This document shows, in pieces, positions 28,502 to 38,425 of a stretch of DNA of 64,000 nucleotides. Under the pieces are notes generated by a model. It saw only the letters and a program-made list of their open reading frames with translations. It did no database searches and was not told where the DNA came from. The stretch is from NCBI RefSeq assembly GCF_002564005.1, contig NZ_PDJG01000001.1, forward strand, positions 992,001 to 1,056,000. The letters run 5' to 3'. Within the stretch, counting starts at the first letter, position 1; each line of letters starts with the position of its first letter. The translations under genes were made by a program, and so were the position numbers. The DNA comes from Sanguibacter antarcticus. Its GTDB lineage: Bacteria; Actinomycetota; Actinomycetes; Actinomycetales; Cellulomonadaceae.

Positions 28502-29186
28502 CCGAGCGGGCGGCGTGGAGGAGGAGGTCCCGTGCGCGGCCTGCTCCGCGCCAGTTCGCGACCCGATCCAGGCGCTGCAGGCAGTCCGAGACCTCGACGC
28601 CGTGGCGCAGCAGACAGACGAGGATCGCTGTCGCTTCGTCAGGGTCGGCCCAGGTGGCGACGTCGAGCGCCGTCCGCGCCGGGTCGGTGACCCGGAGGCC
28701 GCCGATCATGACGACCTCCCACGGACGGACCGAGGCTTGTGACAGCTCGAGCCCTGTGGTGTTGCGCGGACGGTATCCGCGCGGCTCGTACAGGACGCTC
28801 AGGTGCACCGGCCGCGGCGTGCCGGTGTGCACCCATGCTGCGGTTCGTCGACCGACGATGACGTCCCGCGGGACCTGGTGGACGAGAGACCGTGCTCGGA
28901 GCTCCGGGGTCGCTGCCAGCCCCGCAGGCAGTCCGTGCCCGTCCCACAGCTCGACGATGTCCCCGTCACGCACCATGGCGGCCCACGCCTGAGAGCCGAG
29001 AGACTCACGGGAGTACGGCGGCTGCACGACAGGTGGTGGGGCGAGCAGCTCGTCGAGCGTCAGCGGGTCGGACGAGCCGCGGGGGAGCGCAGTCGGGATG
29101 AGCGCAACGGGGATGAGCGCGGTGGGAATGAGCACGGTGCCACTGTGCCCCGGCACTGCGTCGCGACGCCAGAAGAGGCCCGCCAT
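28461..29186 (-). CDS. AbiEi-like antitoxin-type protein without visible partner
   Basis: 241 residues, ATG on the minus strand at 29186. [18 protein letters not shown], then [20 protein letters not shown] with the D.ARTALDLA block, are typical of the AbiEi/type IV antitoxin-like family (PF13338/13827 type) common in actinobacteria. In genuine AbiE pairs a nucleotidyltransferase toxin follows; none is seen here. Residues 14-32 have a repeated [10 protein letters not shown] motif. The end overlaps the rel 3' end by 41 bases in convergent orientation, so the two transcripts would be antisense to each other there. Confidence 0.6.
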   Translation of the reverse strand: MAGLFWRRDAVPGHSGTVLIPTALIPVALIPTALPRGSSDPLTLDELLAPPPVVQPPYSRESLGSQAWAAMVRDGDIVELWDGHGLPAGLAATPELRARSLVHQVPRDVIVGRRTAAWVHTGTPRPVHLSVLYEPRGYRPRNTTGLELSQASVRPWEVVMIGGLRVTDPARTALDVATWADPDEATAILVCLLRHGVEVSDCLQRLDRVANWRGAGRARDLLLHAARSVRSGSASPQPSSR

Positions 29187-29259
29187 CTGTGGATGACGAG
29201 CCTCTTCTCGACGCTGGGCGCGAGCCGTGCACCGACTGCGGTCAGCGCGCGACGACGAG

Positions 29260-30864
29260 TCAGCCGCGTGAGTCCGCAGCGGCCTTGACGACCTGCTCGA
29301 GCCATGAGCGCCGTGCGGCAAGTGCAGCCTCGATCTCCTTCGTCTTGCGAGCGTCGTCGCGTGCGCGAGCCGCTTCGAGGTCCGCCTCGAGCACCGAGAT
29401 CGCAGCCTCGAGCTGCGCAGCCGCCCCCTCGGCGCGGGCGTGCGTCTCTGGGTTCGAGCGCGTCCACTTCGCTTGTTCGGCGTCACGGATCGCTGTCTCG
29501 ACGGCACGCATGCGTCCCTCGACGCGCTGGACGTCGCCGCGCGGTACCTTGCCTGCGGTCTCCCAACGCTCCTGCAGCGCGCGGAGCGAGATCTTCGCCT
29601 GGGCGAGGTCGGTCACCGGCAGCAACGCCTCGGCTTCGACGAGCAGCGCCTCCTTGACGACGAGGTTCTCGCCGTACTCGGCGTCCGTCGCGGCGTTGGC
29701 GGCGTCGCGTGCTGCAAAGAACGCATCTTGGGCGCGGCGGAACCGTGACCAGAGCATGTCGTCGTCCTTGCGGTTCGCGCGGCCTGCGGCCTTCCACTGC
29801 TCCATGAGATCCCGATATGCACCAGCGGTGGCACCCCACTCGGTGCTCGTGGAGAGACGCTCTGCTTCGGCGACGAGGGCGGTCTTGGACGCCTTGGCTC
29901 CGGAGTTCTGCTTCTCGAGCTCGGCGAAGAAGTGACGCCTCTCGCGGTCGAAGGTGGTCCGGGCGTGGGAGAAACGCTTCCACAGGGCTTCTTCAGAGGC
30001 CCTGTCGAGACGCGGACCAGAGCGCTGAGCGGTCTTCCAGGTCTCGAGGAGCACCCGGAGCTCCTCTCCAGCGGGCTTCCACTGGATCTTGGCCGGCTCG
30101 GTGCCGGCGAGACGCTCGGCAGCCTCGACGATGGCCGTCCGTGCAGCCAGAGCGACCTCCTTCGCAGCAATCCGGTCGGCATCGAGCTCAGCCCTGCGGG
30201 CAGCGGCGATCTCGCGGATGGCGTCGACCCGGGTCCGCAGTCCGTCGAGGTCGCCGACAGCTGCTGGCTCGGCGATCTCGTCGGAGATCTTCGCGAGCGT
30301 CGCATCGATCTCCTTGGGTGCGAGCTCTGCGGTACCGAGGCGTGCCTCGAAGAGCGCGATCTTGGCCTGGAGATCGAGGAAGCGGCGGACGTACAGGCTC
30401 ATCGCCTCGTCCGGGGTGACGCCAGGGAACTGGCCGACGACGCGTTCGCCGGCGCTGTCGGTGACATAGACCGTCCCGTCGTCGTCCACCCGTCCGAACG
30501 CACGCGCTGCCTTGGTCTGAGCGATCTCGTCCGGGATGACGGCGACCGCGGGCGCGGCACGGTCGGCAGGTGCCGAGGCATTCTGCTGCGGCGCTGCAGC
30601 CGGACGCGGGACGGGGCGCGGGGTGGGACGGGGGACCGGCGCGGGGCGCGGGGTCGCCGGTGCGGGCGCTGCCGGAGCGGCTTCCTCAGGTGCAGGTGCA
30701 GGTGCAGACTCAGCCTCGGCCTCGGCCGACGAGCCCTCTGGCGACGGCGCGGCCTCCGGTGACGGGGGGACCTGAGCAGCGGGGGTCGGCGTCGCCTGAG
30801 CGTCAACCGAGACCTCCACGATGTCCGTGGTCGCATCCGGTGTGGTTTCGGTGCTCTCGCTCAC
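29260..30864 (-). CDS. DUF349 domain-containing coiled-coil protein
   Basis: 534 residues, GTG start with AAGGAG 10 bases upstream. The first 110 residues are a Pro/Ala/Glu/Ser-rich low-complexity region. After DIDGTVYV-like VDDDGTVYVTDSAGERVVGQ come several DUF349 repeats, each with a W-K/R-A-G..R motif (TWKTAQRSGPRLDRASEEAL; QWKAAGRANRKDDDMLWSRF; RWETAGKVPRGDVQRVEGR). These are helical, coiled-coil-like repeats. Related proteins have no settled role; some resemble MreB-associated or RelA-linked helical proteins. It is divergent from hisS. Confidence 0.8.
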   Translation of the reverse strand: MSESTETTPDATTDIVEVSVDAQATPTPAAQVPPSPEAAPSPEGSSAEAEAESAPAPAPEEAAPAAPAPATPRPAPVPRPTPRPVPRPAAAPQQNASAPADRAAPAVAVIPDEIAQTKAARAFGRVDDDGTVYVTDSAGERVVGQFPGVTPDEAMSLYVRRFLDLQAKIALFEARLGTAELAPKEIDATLAKISDEIAEPAAVGDLDGLRTRVDAIREIAAARRAELDADRIAAKEVALAARTAIVEAAERLAGTEPAKIQWKPAGEELRVLLETWKTAQRSGPRLDRASEEALWKRFSHARTTFDRERRHFFAELEKQNSGAKASKTALVAEAERLSTSTEWGATAGAYRDLMEQWKAAGRANRKDDDMLWSRFRRAQDAFFAARDAANAATDAEYGENLVVKEALLVEAEALLPVTDLAQAKISLRALQERWETAGKVPRGDVQRVEGRMRAVETAIRDAEQAKWTRSNPETHARAEGAAAQLEAAISVLEADLEAARARDDARKTKEIEAALAARRSWLEQVVKAAADSRG

Positions 30865-30963
30865 TGGGGGCTCAACTCCTTGGATGATGATGACGACTGA
30901 GCGGGCTGGCCCGTCTGCGCGTCAGCGACTGCTTGGGTAGGCCCCAAGCCGGTGATCTTCTCT

Positions 30964-30979
30964 CGTGAGAATTCTCACG
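30964..30979. promoter_or_regulatory. 16-bp perfect palindrome in the DUF349/hisS divergent region
   Basis: CGTGAGAATTCTCACG reads the same on both strands. It lies in the 255-base gap between the DUF349 gene (minus) and hisS (plus), about 100 bases from the former and 140 from the latter, in a locally AT-richer segment. This is the form of a binding site for a dimeric regulator. I cannot name the protein. Confidence 0.45.
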
Positions 30980-31119
30980 GCGACCGGTTGGCGACCGCCA
31001 TGACGAGAAACTTCTCCATAGTCTAGGGAAGTCTGGCCGAGTATGCTGACGCCGCGCTGACGTGTGCGCTCACGGACCGTGGACCGGGTATCGCTGTGCA
31101 TCTGACAAGATCTGTAGCT

Positions 31120-32508
31120 ATGGCACGCCCAACACCTCTCTCAGGCTTCCCCGAATGGCTTCCGTCCGACCGCATCGTGGAGCAGCACATCCTCGATACC
31201 GTCCGGAAGACGTTCGAGCTGCACGGTTTCGCTGGCATCGAGACGCGCGCGGTCGAGCCGCTCGACCAGCTGCTGCGCAAGGGAGAGACCTCCAAGGAGG
31301 TCTATGTCTTGCGCCGGCTCCAGGGCGAGGACGACGCGGAGGCGTCGGTGAGCGCGGCCGACAAGCAGGGGCTCGGTCTGCACTTCGACCTGACCGTGCC
31401 GTTCGCGCGCTACGTCTTGGAGAACGCAGGGCACCTCGCGTTTCCTTTCAAGCGCTACCAGATCCAGAAGGTGTGGCGTGGCGAGCGTCCTCAGGACGGC
31501 CGCTTCCGTGAGTTCGTGCAGGCGGACATCGACGTCGTGGGCGCGGGGGACCTCCCGTACCACTTCGAGGTCGAGGTGCCGCTCGTCATGGCCGAGGCGC
31601 TGGCCGCGCTCCGAGGGATCGGTGTGCCAGAGGTCCGCATCCTCGTGAACAACCGCAAGGTCGCCGAGGGCTTCTACCGGGGCCTCGGGATCGAGGACGT
31701 CGACGGTGTCCTGCGGATCATCGACAAGCTCGACAAGATCGGTGGGACGAAGGTCGTGGCTGCTCTCGTCGACGAGATCGGCGCGACGCCGGCGCAGGCG
31801 CAGGCATGCCTCGAGCTCGCCCAGGTGTCGGGCGACGACAGCACGGTCATCGATCGGGTCCGTGAGCTCGTGGACGCTCACGCGATCACGTCGGACCTGC
31901 TCGAGCAGGGGCTCGTCGAGCTCGGTGCGCTCATGACGGCTGCTGCGGTGCGCGCACCCGGCGTCGTGCGCGCGGACCTCAAGATCGCCCGTGGGCTCGA
32001 CTACTACACCGGGTCGGTCTACGAGACAGTTCTCGTCGGGCACGAAGACCTGGGGTCGATCTGCTCCGGCGGACGCTACGACACCCTCGCCTCGGACGGC
32101 GCTGCGACGTACCCGGGCGTCGGTCTCTCGATCGGCATCTCGCGGCTCGTCTCGCGGCTCCTCTCTGCGCGGCTCGTCCGGGCGACACGCTCGGTGCCGA
32201 GCGCGGTCGTCGTGGCGGTCATGTCCGAGGAGGTGCGCACTGCGTCGGACGCCGTCGCTGGTGCGTTGCGCGCGCGCGGCATCCCGGCCGAGGTGTCGCC
32301 CTCTGCAGCCAAGCTCGGCAAGCAGATCAAGTACGCCGACCGCCGTGGCATCCCCTTCGTCTGGTTCCCGGAGTCGACGGCAGCAGACGGGACACCGGTG
32401 GCGCACCAGGTGAAGGACATCCGTTCCGGCGAGCAGGTCGAAGCCGACCCGTCGGTGTGGATGCCGCCGAACAGCGACCTGTGGCCGGGTGTCGTCGCTA
32501 CCTCGTGA
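31120..32508 (+). CDS. hisS: histidyl-tRNA synthetase
   Basis: 462 residues, starting at ATG 31120 (MARPTPLSGFPEWLPSDRIV); GTG 31096 is an in-frame but poorer choice. The class II synthetase motifs are FELHGFAGIETRAVEPLDQL, WRGERPQDGRFREFVQADID (motif 2) and ARGLDYYTGSVYE plus ICSGGRYD, the two HisRS-specific boxes. The C-terminal anticodon domain (about 340-440) is present. A hyphenless insertion is not seen; length is normal for the longer actinobacterial/eukaryote-like HisRS. aspS follows after 130 bases. Confidence 0.95.
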   Translation: MARPTPLSGFPEWLPSDRIVEQHILDTVRKTFELHGFAGIETRAVEPLDQLLRKGETSKEVYVLRRLQGEDDAEASVSAADKQGLGLHFDLTVPFARYVLENAGHLAFPFKRYQIQKVWRGERPQDGRFREFVQADIDVVGAGDLPYHFEVEVPLVMAEALAALRGIGVPEVRILVNNRKVAEGFYRGLGIEDVDGVLRIIDKLDKIGGTKVVAALVDEIGATPAQAQACLELAQVSGDDSTVIDRVRELVDAHAITSDLLEQGLVELGALMTAAAVRAPGVVRADLKIARGLDYYTGSVYETVLVGHEDLGSICSGGRYDTLASDGAATYPGVGLSIGISRLVSRLLSARLVRATRSVPSAVVVAVMSEEVRTASDAVAGALRARGIPAEVSPSAAKLGKQIKYADRRGIPFVWFPESTAADGTPVAHQVKDIRSGEQVEADPSVWMPPNSDLWPGVVATS

Positions 32509-32638
32509 TCCGCTCCGGGGCAGGTGATCGTGGCGTGCGCCCTCGAGGTGCGCGCCGGCGCACGCTCACGGCCTAGACTTGGGTCGGTTCAAACCGTCCG
32601 GTCTGCCGGACGCTCCCACATCCCTGAGAGGCTCTTCC

Positions 32639-34414
32639 GTGCTACGCACTCACACCGCCGGATCGTTGCGGGCCGACCACATCGGCCAGACCGTCACCCT
32701 CACGGGGTGGGTCGATCGCCGTCGCGACCACGGCGGGGTCGCCTTCATCGATCTTCGCGACGCGAGCGGCATCGCGCAGGTCGTCATCCGTGACGAGGCT
32801 GTCGCGCACCCGCTGCGCAACGAGTACGTCCTCCAGGTCACCGGTGAGGTGTCGGCGCGTCCGGGCGGCAACGAGAACACGAACCTCGCGACCGGTGCGA
32901 TCGAGGTCGTGGCCAGCGAGGTCGTCGTCCTCAACGAGTCGGCACCGCTCCCGTTCCAGGTCTCGACGGCCCTCGACGGGACGGAGACCATCGGCGAGGA
33001 AGCCCGGCTCAAGCACCGCTACCTCGACCTGCGCCGCCCGAAGCCTGCTGCTGCGCTGCGGCTGCGCGCCAAGGCGAACGCGGCTGCGCGACGCGTCCTG
33101 GACGCACAGGAGTTCGTCGAGATCGAGACCCCGACGCTCACACGCTCGACGCCCGAGGGGGCGCGCGACTTTCTCGTACCTGCTCGTCTGGCACCCGGAT
33201 CCTGGTACGCGCTGCCGCAGTCGCCCCAGCTCTTCAAGCAGCTCCTCATGGTCGCAGGCATGGAGCGGTACTACCAGATCGCTCGCTGCTACCGGGACGA
33301 GGACTTCCGCGCCGACCGGCAGCCCGAGTTCACCCAGCTCGACGTTGAGATGAGCTTCGTCGAGCAGGACGACGTCATCGCGCTCGGTGAGGAGCTTCTC
33401 GTCGCGCTGTGGGACCTCATCGGATACACGGTGCCCACCCCGATCCCTCGCATGACGTTCAAGGACGCGATGGAGCGGTTCGGCTCGGACAAGCCGGACC
33501 TCCGCTTCGACCTCGAGCTGACGGACCTCACGGAGTACTTCGCCGACACGGCGTTCCGCGTTTTCCAGGCCCCGTACGTCGGAGCCGTCGTCATGCCCGG
33601 AGGCGCATCGACCCCGCGTCGTGGGTTCGACGCCTGGCAGGAGTGGGCGAAGCAGCGCGGTGCCAAGGGCCTCGCGTACGTGACGGTCGCCGACGACGGG
33701 ACGCTCGGCGGTCCGGTCGCCAAGAACCTCAGTGACGCAGAGCGAGACGGCCTCGCGGCCGCGACCGGCGCAGGTCCTGGCGATGCCGTGTTCTTCGCCG
33801 CAGGCAGGGCGACGGACGCTCGCTCGCTGCTGGGTGCTGCGCGCCTGGAGATCGGGCAGAAGGCCGGCCTCATCGACGAGAGCCAGTGGGCCTTCGTCTG
33901 GGTCGTCGACGCGCCCTTGTTCAAGCCGACGGGTGAAGACGACGACGTCGCCGTCGGAGACGGCGCCTGGACAGCGGTGCACCACGCGTTCACGTCGCCG
34001 ACCCCCGAGTGGATCGACACGTTCGAGGAGAACCCGGGCGAGGCCCTGGCCTTTGCCTACGACATCGTCTGCAACGGCAACGAGATCGGCGGCGGATCGA
34101 TCCGAATCCACCGTCAGGACGTGCAGAAGCGGGTGTTCGACGTCATGGGGATCGGGGAGGAGGAAGCACAGGAGAAGTTCGGCTTCCTGCTCGACGCGTT
34201 CGCCTTCGGCGCGCCGCCCCACGGCGGGATCGCCCTCGGATGGGACCGGATCCTCACGCTGCTCACAGGGTCGGAGTCCATCCGCGACGTCATCGCCTTC
34301 CCGAAGTCTGGTGGCGGCTTCGACCCGCTCACCCAGGCACCGGCACCGATCACCGCGCAGCAGCGCAAGGAAGCCGGCGTCGACGCGGCACCGAAGGTGC
34401 CGTCCACCGACTGA
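32639..34414 (+). CDS. aspS: aspartyl-tRNA synthetase
   Basis: 591 residues from GTG 32639, with GAGAGG about 7 bases before it and the family start [22 protein letters not shown]-fold anticodon domain first (to about residue 110), then the class II core with [20 protein letters not shown] (motif 2), the bacterial GAD insertion in the middle (about 280-400), and [13 protein letters not shown] (motif 3). It charges tRNA-Asp; bacteria without asparaginyl-tRNA synthetase may use it for tRNA-Asn too, which cannot be decided here. Confidence 0.96.
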   Translation: MLRTHTAGSLRADHIGQTVTLTGWVDRRRDHGGVAFIDLRDASGIAQVVIRDEAVAHPLRNEYVLQVTGEVSARPGGNENTNLATGAIEVVASEVVVLNESAPLPFQVSTALDGTETIGEEARLKHRYLDLRRPKPAAALRLRAKANAAARRVLDAQEFVEIETPTLTRSTPEGARDFLVPARLAPGSWYALPQSPQLFKQLLMVAGMERYYQIARCYRDEDFRADRQPEFTQLDVEMSFVEQDDVIALGEELLVALWDLIGYTVPTPIPRMTFKDAMERFGSDKPDLRFDLELTDLTEYFADTAFRVFQAPYVGAVVMPGGASTPRRGFDAWQEWAKQRGAKGLAYVTVADDGTLGGPVAKNLSDAERDGLAAATGAGPGDAVFFAAGRATDARSLLGAARLEIGQKAGLIDESQWAFVWVVDAPLFKPTGEDDDVAVGDGAWTAVHHAFTSPTPEWIDTFEENPGEALAFAYDIVCNGNEIGGGSIRIHRQDVQKRVFDVMGIGEEEAQEKFGFLLDAFAFGAPPHGGIALGWDRILTLLTGSESIRDVIAFPKSGGGFDPLTQAPAPITAQQRKEAGVDAAPKVPSTD

Positions 34415-34430
34415 CGTGCGACGACCTGCA

Positions 34431-34480
34431 CGACGACACAGGGCTCCCACCTCGCGCGAGGTGGGAGCCCTGTGTCGTCG
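34431..34480. terminator. 25-bp perfect-stem terminator between convergent aspS and MMPL genes
   Basis: The 50 bases from 34431 to 34480 form one continuous perfect inverted repeat, centre CTCGC|GCGAG. As it lies between convergent genes (aspS ending 34414, the transporter gene ending at 34512), it can end transcription from both sides. Confidence 0.85.
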
Positions 34481-34511
34481 GTGGTTGGCTGTCGGTGGTT
34501 GGCCCGACGAG

Positions 34512-36767
34512 TCAGTGCGCGATCCCGATCCTGTCGTGGAGAGCACGCAGCGGCCCTGGAGCCCACCAGTTCCAGCGCCCGAGGAGCGTCATCGTGGCGG
34601 GCACGAGGAGCATGCGGACGATCGTCGCGTCGATGAAGATCGCGACCGCGAGGGCGAAACCGACCTGCTTGATGATGAGCAGGTCACCGAAGACGAAGCC
34701 GGCGAAGACGACGATGATGACGGTCGCCGCGGAGGTGATGATCCGTCCAGACCTCTGCAGCCCAGCGCTCACGGCTGTGTCCGGGTCTTCGCCGGCGTCG
34801 TGGAGCTCTTTGATCCGTGACAGGAGGAAGACCTCGTAGTCCATCGCGAGGCCGAACGCGAAGGCGACGACGAGGGCGACGACGAACGTCTCGATGCCGC
34901 CGGTGGACGCGAACCCGAGGATCCCGGAGAGGTGCCCGTCCTGGAAGACCCACACGAGCACGCCCATCGACGCGGCGATCGACAGCGCGTTCGTGAGCAG
35001 CGCCTTGACCGGGATGATGAGCGACCCGGTCATGAGGAACAGCAGCACGAGGGTCGCGACGACGACGATCGCCACAGCCCACAAGACGCGGTCCAGGAGC
35101 GCGTCGGTGAAGTCGACCTGGCTGGCGGCCTGTCCGGTGACCCAGTGCTCGACGTTCGTGTCGAGAGCGCGGATCTCGGTGACCACCTCGACTGCCTGAG
35201 ACCCTCCCGGGTCTCCGGAGATGAGCTCGACACCGAACGTGAGGTGGCCCTCCAGGTCCGTCGGTGTCGTGGCCGACTCGACGCCGTCGATCGCGAGGAT
35301 GTCGGTGATCCATGCCTGCGTGTCGGCGACCGTCCCGGTCGTGACCACGGTGACTTCCGGCGTCGCGGTGCTCGGGTACTGCGCGGCGAGCTGCGAGACG
35401 AAGACGCGCTGCGGTGAGGTCGGGGGCAGCAGCTCGATGCCCGAGTTGCGCATCTGGAGCCCGAGCGCAGGGAACGCCAGGACGAGCAGGACGACCACGC
35501 AGCCGGCCGCGACCAGCCCCGGGCGCCTCTGGACCCGGCGTGCGAGACGCGAGAAGACTCCCTCTTCCTGGCCGACGTCGGCCGTGCGACGCACGATCGT
35601 CCGGAGCACGGGGATGGTCGAGAGGATCCCGGTCCTCTCGAGCCGGTTCCCAGAGAGGCGAAGGATCGCTGGGACGAGGGTGAGTGCTGTGGCGGCTGCG
35701 ATGAGGATGACAGCCAGGCCGGCGGCGCCGATCGAGCGAAGGATCTCGGGGGTGAAGACCATGAGGCCTGCGAGGGAGATCGCCACGGTCAGCGCGGAGA
35801 ACGCCACGGTCCGCCCGGCGGTCGTCATCGTCCGCACCAGAGCAGACTCGATCTGGGCCTCGGAGCGGCCCCTGCGCCGCGACCGTCCGGGTGCGCGCTG
35901 GTGCGTGCCGTCTGGCGTACGGAGCTCTTCGCGGAACCGCGAGACGATGAGCAGCCCGTAGTCGATGGAGAGCCCGAGGCCCAGGAGCGTGACGACGTTG
36001 ACGACCGAGGCGTCGACGTCCACGAGGGACGAGAGACCGAGAAGGAACCCGAGACCGACACCGATGGACGCGAGGGCGCCTGCCATCGGCATCGCGGCGG
36101 CGAGGAAGCCTCCGAACACGAACACCATGACGATCAGCGCGATGGGAAGGGCGATGGCTTCGCCTGTCGTGAGGTCTCTCTCGACCTGGTCGGTCACAGC
36201 GTCGATGATGAGCGGTGTGCCCCCGACGAGGCCGGTGACACCGTCGTGCTGGACCGCGAGGGCATCGGGGACCGCGCGGAGCGTCGCTACGACGCGGGAG
36301 ATCGCTTCGTCTTCGTCCTCGGGGGCCAGTCCCGGTTCGAGGGACACCGCGATGAGGAAGCCGTTGCCATCGGCCGCCGTGAACAAGCGACCGAGGTCGC
36401 TGTCCGGACCTTCGGGGACGATGACCGGGTCGAGCACCGAGAGCACACCGTCGATGGTGAGCAGGTCCTTCTGGACAGGGTCGAGGACCTCGGCGACACC
36501 GTCGGCTGCCGGGGCGACACCCTCGACGATGAGGGAGATGTTCTCCCCTCCGGTGCTGATCTCGTCGAGGATCTGCGTGCCCTCGTAGCTCTCAGAACCG
36601 GCGATGCCCTGCTCGCCGCTCGTCAGCCGCGAGAAGAGGTTCTCGCCGTGGACGCCGAAGACGGCGAGGGCTACGCACAGGAGCGTCAGGACGCTCCAGA
36701 CCGCGACGACCGTCCGTGGGTGGGCCGAGACGCGACGGCCGAGAGATTCGAACACGCAGGTCAGCAT
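34512..36767 (-). CDS. MMPL/RND-family membrane transporter
   Basis: 751 residues. The topology is the RND type: one N-terminal helix (TVVAVWSVLTLLCVALAVFG), a large outside domain, five helices (SIDYGLLIVSRFREEL is the MMPL signature in the first half), then a second outside domain and five helices (FGLAMDYEVFLLSRIKELHD in the second half). Proteins of this class move lipids, glycolipids or hydrophobic compounds using the proton gradient, and the conserved D-Y pairs are in both membrane halves. A regulator is not adjacent, so the substrate is unknown. The gene stands alone on the minus strand. Confidence 0.85.
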   Translation of the reverse strand: MLTCVFESLGRRVSAHPRTVVAVWSVLTLLCVALAVFGVHGENLFSRLTSGEQGIAGSESYEGTQILDEISTGGENISLIVEGVAPAADGVAEVLDPVQKDLLTIDGVLSVLDPVIVPEGPDSDLGRLFTAADGNGFLIAVSLEPGLAPEDEDEAISRVVATLRAVPDALAVQHDGVTGLVGGTPLIIDAVTDQVERDLTTGEAIALPIALIVMVFVFGGFLAAAMPMAGALASIGVGLGFLLGLSSLVDVDASVVNVVTLLGLGLSIDYGLLIVSRFREELRTPDGTHQRAPGRSRRRGRSEAQIESALVRTMTTAGRTVAFSALTVAISLAGLMVFTPEILRSIGAAGLAVILIAAATALTLVPAILRLSGNRLERTGILSTIPVLRTIVRRTADVGQEEGVFSRLARRVQRRPGLVAAGCVVVLLVLAFPALGLQMRNSGIELLPPTSPQRVFVSQLAAQYPSTATPEVTVVTTGTVADTQAWITDILAIDGVESATTPTDLEGHLTFGVELISGDPGGSQAVEVVTEIRALDTNVEHWVTGQAASQVDFTDALLDRVLWAVAIVVVATLVLLFLMTGSLIIPVKALLTNALSIAASMGVLVWVFQDGHLSGILGFASTGGIETFVVALVVAFAFGLAMDYEVFLLSRIKELHDAGEDPDTAVSAGLQRSGRIITSAATVIIVVFAGFVFGDLLIIKQVGFALAVAIFIDATIVRMLLVPATMTLLGRWNWWAPGPLRALHDRIGIAH

Positions 36768-36853
36768 CCCATCATGGGGGCCTCTGAGGCTACGTGGACG
36801 CGTCGGTGCAGGGTGCGGGGCGTGTCTGGCGCCCGACGACCTACGCTTGCGGC

Positions 36854-38233
36854 ATGGATCTGTTCGGCTCGACGACGCAGGAGACGACCGGCGTGCCCGC
36901 GACCGGCCCCGGCGCGCCGCTCGCGGTGCGGATGCGTCCCGCCTCTCTCCTCGAGGTGGCGGGTCAGGCGCACCTGCTGGTCCAGGGGTCGCCGCTGCGC
37001 CGGCTCGTCGAGCCTGCGGAGGACTCGCCGCGCCGCGCCGCGCCGGGCTCCGTCATCCTCTGGGGACCGCCCGGGACGGGCAAGACGACGCTCGCGTACC
37101 TCATCGCGACCAGCTCGGGCCGGCGCTTCGTCGAGCTCTCGGCGGTGACGGCGGGGGTCAAGGACGTGCGTGCCGTCATCGAGGACGCGCGTCGACGGCT
37201 CGCGACCGGCGGGGCCGAGACTGTGCTCTTCATCGACGAGGTCCACCGGTTCTCCAAGTCCCAGCAGGATGCTCTCCTGCCGAGCGTCGAGAACCGCTGG
37301 GTCACGCTGGTCGCAGCCACGACGGAGAATCCGAGCTTCTCGGTCAACTCCCCGCTCTTGTCACGGTCGCTGCTCCTCACTCTCCAGCCGCTGGGTGTCG
37401 ATGACGTCCGCACTCTCGTCGACCGGGCGGTCACGGACGAGCGAGGCCTGGGAGGCACGGTCCGGCTGACCGAGGACGCGCACGAGCACCTGCTCAGGCT
37501 TGCCGGGGGAGACGCACGCAAGGCGCTGACGATCCTCGAGGCGGCGGCGGGCGCAGCGCTCTCCGACCTCGCTGAGCCGGCGACGCGCGAGGAACCGGTC
37601 GACATCGATCTCGGCACCATGGAACGAGCCATCGACGTCGCAGCGGTGCGCTACGACCGTGACGGAGACCAGCACTATGACGTCATCAGCGCGTTCATCA
37701 AGTCGATGCGGGGCTCTGACGTCGACGCCTCGCTGCACTATCTGGCCCGGATGATCGTCGCAGGGGAGGACCCGCGGTTCATCGCGCGCAGGATCGTCAT
37801 CGCGGCTGCGGAAGAGGTAGGCATGGCGGACCCGAGCGCGTTGCAGACGGCGACGGCTGCGGCGACGGCGGTCGCGATGATCGGGATGCCGGAGGCGAGC
37901 CTCGTCCTTGCGGAAGCGGTCGTGCACGTGGCGACTGCGCCGAAGTCCAACGCCGCCTACTCAGCGATCGGCGCGGCCCTCGCGGACGTGCGGGCAGGGA
38001 AGGTCGGCCTCGTTCCTGCGCACCTGCGGGACGCGCACTACTCCGGCGCGAAGGGGATCGGGCATGGCGCGGGCTACGTCTACGCGCACGATGCTGCGCA
38101 CGCCGTGGCTGCGCAGCAGTATCTGCCTGACCCGCTCGTCGGTACCCAGTACTACACCCCGAGCGACCGCGGCTACGAGCGCACCGTCGCCGAGCGGCTG
38201 GATAAGGTGCGGGGGATCCTGCGCGGCGAGTGA
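36854..38233 (+). CDS. rarA: replication-associated recombination protein RarA (MgsA)
   Basis: 459 residues from ATG 36854. AAA+ ATPase of the clamp-loader clade: [20 protein letters not shown], Walker [10 protein letters not shown] (71-79), Walker [10 protein letters not shown], sensor 1 AATTENPSF, then the MgsA C-terminal domain ([39 protein letters not shown]). It acts at stalled replication forks. The gene lies between an opposite-strand transporter and the rpsD leader, in the Rv2559c-like position of the conserved block. Confidence 0.95.
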   Translation: MDLFGSTTQETTGVPATGPGAPLAVRMRPASLLEVAGQAHLLVQGSPLRRLVEPAEDSPRRAAPGSVILWGPPGTGKTTLAYLIATSSGRRFVELSAVTAGVKDVRAVIEDARRRLATGGAETVLFIDEVHRFSKSQQDALLPSVENRWVTLVAATTENPSFSVNSPLLSRSLLLTLQPLGVDDVRTLVDRAVTDERGLGGTVRLTEDAHEHLLRLAGGDARKALTILEAAAGAALSDLAEPATREEPVDIDLGTMERAIDVAAVRYDRDGDQHYDVISAFIKSMRGSDVDASLHYLARMIVAGEDPRFIARRIVIAAAEEVGMADPSALQTATAAATAVAMIGMPEASLVLAEAVVHVATAPKSNAAYSAIGAALADVRAGKVGLVPAHLRDAHYSGAKGIGHGAGYVYAHDAAHAVAAQQYLPDPLVGTQYYTPSDRGYERTVAERLDKVRGILRGE

Positions 38234-38248
38234 ATGCTAAACTTCTCA

Positions 38249-38404
38249 GGTTGCCCTCTGGGTAACCACCTGGGACCTCGGCCCCGTGGGATCTGCAGGC
38301 GCTGCTCGTGGTCGTTTCCGATCATGGTGATGCGCAGTAGATGCTCTCCCCTCCGGCTGGTCCCGCGCCCCGTGCACTCCGCACGTGGGTGTGACGTCAC
38401 CACG
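38249..38404 (+). promoter_or_regulatory. structured leader of rpsD (candidate S4 autoregulation element)
   Basis: The 192 bases before rpsD hold several possible helices: GGTTGCC/GGTAACC (38249-38255 with 38261-38267, one wobble pair), CGTGC/GCACG (38371-38385), and a GTGACGTCAC palindrome (38391-38400). S4 is a known autogenous repressor that binds its own leader in other bacteria. No named leader family was recognised, so the role is inference. Confidence 0.35.
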
Positions 38405-38425
38405 ACAGGAACGGACTGACTCTCT

